Part shown: positions 14,743 through 15,793 of the stretch, one piece after another | Layout of the letters: every line of letters begins with the position of its first letter | Numbering within the stretch: the first letter of the stretch is position 1 | Assembly: GCA_019241095.1 (NCBI GenBank) | Contig: JAFAXJ010000085.1 | Span: 1 to 15,793, forward strand | DNA length: 15,793 bases | Source: Verrucomicrobiota bacterium | GTDB lineage: Bacteria; Verrucomicrobiota; Verrucomicrobiia; Chthoniobacterales; JAFAMB01 | Direction of reading: 5' to 3' | The notes under the pieces: model-generated | Databases searched by the model: none | What the model was told of the DNA's origin: nothing | The model's input: the letters and a program-made list of their open reading frames with translations, nothing else | Translations under genes and position numbers: made by a program

Positions 14743-14964
14743 CAGGCTAAGCTACTTGGATTCCACCTCTCGAGCGAGCGCCTTGCGGAGGCGCTTAACG
14801 GTATCCCGCGTAGTCAATACTATCTCGCCACCAGATTTGAGCTTACGGCAAGACGAAGGGGACTATGTTACTCTGCGGAACGTACGGAACGCACCCTGCG
14901 CGACAGCCTCATGCGGGAGCACAGAAAATATTACCGGGAGGAAACTGAAGTTTTTAGACGCTAA
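14743..14964 (+). pseudogene. possible aldo/keto reductase remnant
   Basis: A 73-codon open stretch with no proper start reads LSSERLAEALNGIPRSQYYL then ATRFEL, and further on CYSAERTERTLRDSL. These resemble the aldo/keto reductase pattern (SExxLGxALxGxPRDxYxLATKVG...DFSAERxxRSxxESL) of aldose 1-dehydrogenase/L-galactose dehydrogenase-type enzymes. The catalytic Lys expected after LAT is Arg here, and the rest of the barrel is missing. The opposite strand also reads through part of it (LKSGGEIVLTTRDTVKRLRK), so the call is uncertain. Confidence 0.3.
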
Positions 14965-15090
14965 GAGGATGGGGGGTGCCGGTTCCTCGTTTTCCTAGCA
15001 ACCCGTTTAGGTAGCGGCCGTTTCGTTATTCTCGCTGAATGTGAGCCGGAGGACCCGATATTCTCAACTAATCTGGGCCGCAAACAGCGA

Positions 15091-15125
15091 TGTTTTCGAG
15101 CCGGTCCGGCTATGTTTTTGAGCCG
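15091..15125. repeat. tandem 13-base direct repeats and a 13-base palindrome
   Basis: TGTTTTCGAGCCG (15091-15103) recurs as TGTTTTTGAGCCG (15113-15125), one mismatch, start-to-start 22 bases, about two helical turns. Overlapping them is the palindrome AGCCGG-T-CCGGCT (15099-15111). The arrangement would suit an operator, but the nearest intact gene starts about 310 bases downstream. Confidence 0.4.
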
Positions 15126-15133
15126 CGACTCCT

Positions 15134-15237
15134 AGAGCAAGGCAGGATGTTTGTTCCACTGTCTTTCAGCCTATGGCTACTCCCCGGCTTGAACCCGCTT
15201 ATCCGCTCAATGAAACTGATAAACTATTTCACCTTCA
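15134..15237. repeat. diverged copy 2 of the 9951-10080 element
   Basis: It shares the left arm AGAGCAAGG, then GTCT-TCAGC-TA--GCTAC, TGAACCCGCTT and CCGCTCA in the same order and orientation as 9953-10060, with small indels. The right arm CCTTGCTCTCC is not preserved. Both copies lie upstream of a gene on the plus strand. Confidence 0.45.
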
Positions 15238-15265
15238 GCTGATCGGAATCAGTTAGAAAGTTTAA

Positions 15266-15295
15266 TTGTCAGCACCCTGTCTCTTCGGGTAATAA
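15266..15295 (+). promoter_or_regulatory. possible sigma70-type promoter for the MFS gene
   Basis: TTGTCA (15266-15271) and TAATAA (15290-15295) are separated by 18 bases, giving a leader of roughly 130 bases before the ATG. This rests on motif reading only. Confidence 0.3.
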
Positions 15296-15433
15296 ATATC
15301 TTCACCCCCCCACCTTATCGCTTTTTTGGATCTTTATGCACCCCTTTCCTGAATGGTTCTGCGGAGAAAAAGGCCATCTCCTTGCTCCGAAACTTCGTCA
15401 ATATCGGCTCGATTGCGCTGAAGGCGGCAAGCC

Positions 15434-15793
15434 ATGAACTCCGAGACTGGCGACCGAGGAATGTTGGTGAAAGCTGTCTTGGCGAGCACCATCGGCACCA
15501 CCATCGAGTGGTACGATTTTTTTCTTTATAGCACAGTCACCGGTTTGGTTTTTGCGAAATTGTTTTTCCCTAACTCGGATCCTCTGGTCGGAACGCTTCA
15601 AGCATTTTCTATTTACGCGGTCGGATTTATTGCTCGACCGATCGGCGCTGCGATCTTCGGGCATTTCGGAGATCGAGCCGGGCGCAAAGCGGCGTTGATT
15701 GCAACGCTGTTGCTCATGGGAATTGCAACAATGCTGGTCGCTTTTGTTCCGTCTTACAAAACACTTGGCATCTGGGGCGCGATCTTGCTCACG
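15434..15793 (+). CDS. MFS transporter, MHS (metabolite:H+ symporter) type, 3' truncated by window edge
   Basis: The first 120 codons of a major facilitator are visible. The start MNSETGDRGMLVKAVLASTI is followed by the MHS hallmark GTTIEWYDFFLYST in the first helix, then YAVGFIARPIGAAIFGHFGD and RAGRKAALIATLLLMGIAT, which contains the MFS motif A (GHFGDRAGRK) between helices two and three. MHS members carry proline/betaine, citrate, alpha-ketoglutarate, shikimate and similar organic acids with protons; the substrate here is unknown. An internal ATG at 15461 is an alternative start. An AAGGCGG-like run at 15421-15427 may be a weak ribosome binding site. The gene continues beyond the window and shows no visible link to the upstream decayed genes. 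Confidence 0.88.
   Translation, partial: MNSETGDRGMLVKAVLASTIGTTIEWYDFFLYSTVTGLVFAKLFFPNSDPLVGTLQAFSIYAVGFIARPIGAAIFGHFGDRAGRKAALIATLLLMGIATMLVAFVPSYKTLGIWGAILLT

Larger units (their letters stand above)
14965..15433. other. gene-free region upstream of the MFS gene
   Basis: No gene is supported between the decayed fragments and the MFS start. It contains the palindrome and direct repeats near 15091-15125, a diverged copy of the 9951-10080 element (about 15134-15237), a C-tract at 15304-15311 and a possible promoter at 15266-15295. Confidence 0.5.

Noticed and set aside
14705..14998. 97-codon plus-strand frame in the decayed region
   Set aside because: It has a Ser/Arg/Thr-rich composition; an overlapping frame gives more protein-like sequence, although that too is only a relic.
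15398..15664. 88-codon minus-strand frame at the right end
   Set aside because: It is antisense to the clear MHS-type transporter start.
1..15793. CRISPR array, tRNA, rRNA or transposase
   Set aside because: I found no regularly spaced direct repeats, no cloverleaf, no rRNA-like stretch and no recognisable transposase fragment.

Overview
The window is bacterial and reads as soil-type accessory DNA. Codon use is mixed and there is no strong GC bias. Several start codons have no visible Shine-Dalgarno sequence. A small secreted protein (12047-12493, minus) and the neighbours DUF302 and a disulfide-oxidoreductase fragment look like the Verrucomicrobiota/Acidobacteriota neighbourhood to me. That assignment is recollection plus inference, and the sequence does not prove it.

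Layout. (a) 1-2733: the C-terminal end of a membrane protein, then a gluconate 2-dehydrogenase subunit 3-type protein and a GMC flavoprotein oxidoreductase. All three overlap stop-to-start (ATGA, TTGA), so they form one translationally coupled unit resembling glucoside 3-dehydrogenase-type complexes. (b) 3067-9903: a compact operon encoding a complete branched-chain-amino-acid-type (Liv/HAAT) ABC importer in the order permease, permease, binding protein, ATPase, ATPase. It is followed directly by a UPF0261/Tm-1-like protein and a PEP-hydrolase-family TIM-barrel protein, the two halves of the plant antiviral protein Tm-1 encoded as separate bacterial genes. (c) 9904-12022: an inverted-repeat-bounded, MITE-like segment, a UPF0303 (HbpS/GlcG-like) gene and a GH4 alpha-galactosidase/alpha-glucosidase-type gene with an unusual low-complexity tail. 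(d) 12047-13441: a small secreted protein on the minus strand, flanked by imperfect inverted repeats, and a 3-hydroxybutyrate dehydrogenase-like SDR. (e) 13442-15433: a gene graveyard. It holds an intact DUF302 gene, a 36-codon stub of a flavoprotein disulfide oxidoreductase, a frameshifted AraC-type regulator end, a possible aldo/keto reductase remnant, and repeats. (f) 15434-15793: the start of an MHS-type major facilitator gene, cut by the window edge.

How the genes could work together (inference): the GMC/subunit 3 pair oxidises a sugar, polyol or glycoside. The Liv-type importer brings in an organic acid or amide-like product. The Tm-1-like/TIM-barrel pair, UPF0303, GH4 and the SDR would process it. 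No gene fixes the substrate. The Liv importer with split Tm-1 halves, UPF0303 and GH4 is the best candidate here for an undescribed catabolic system.
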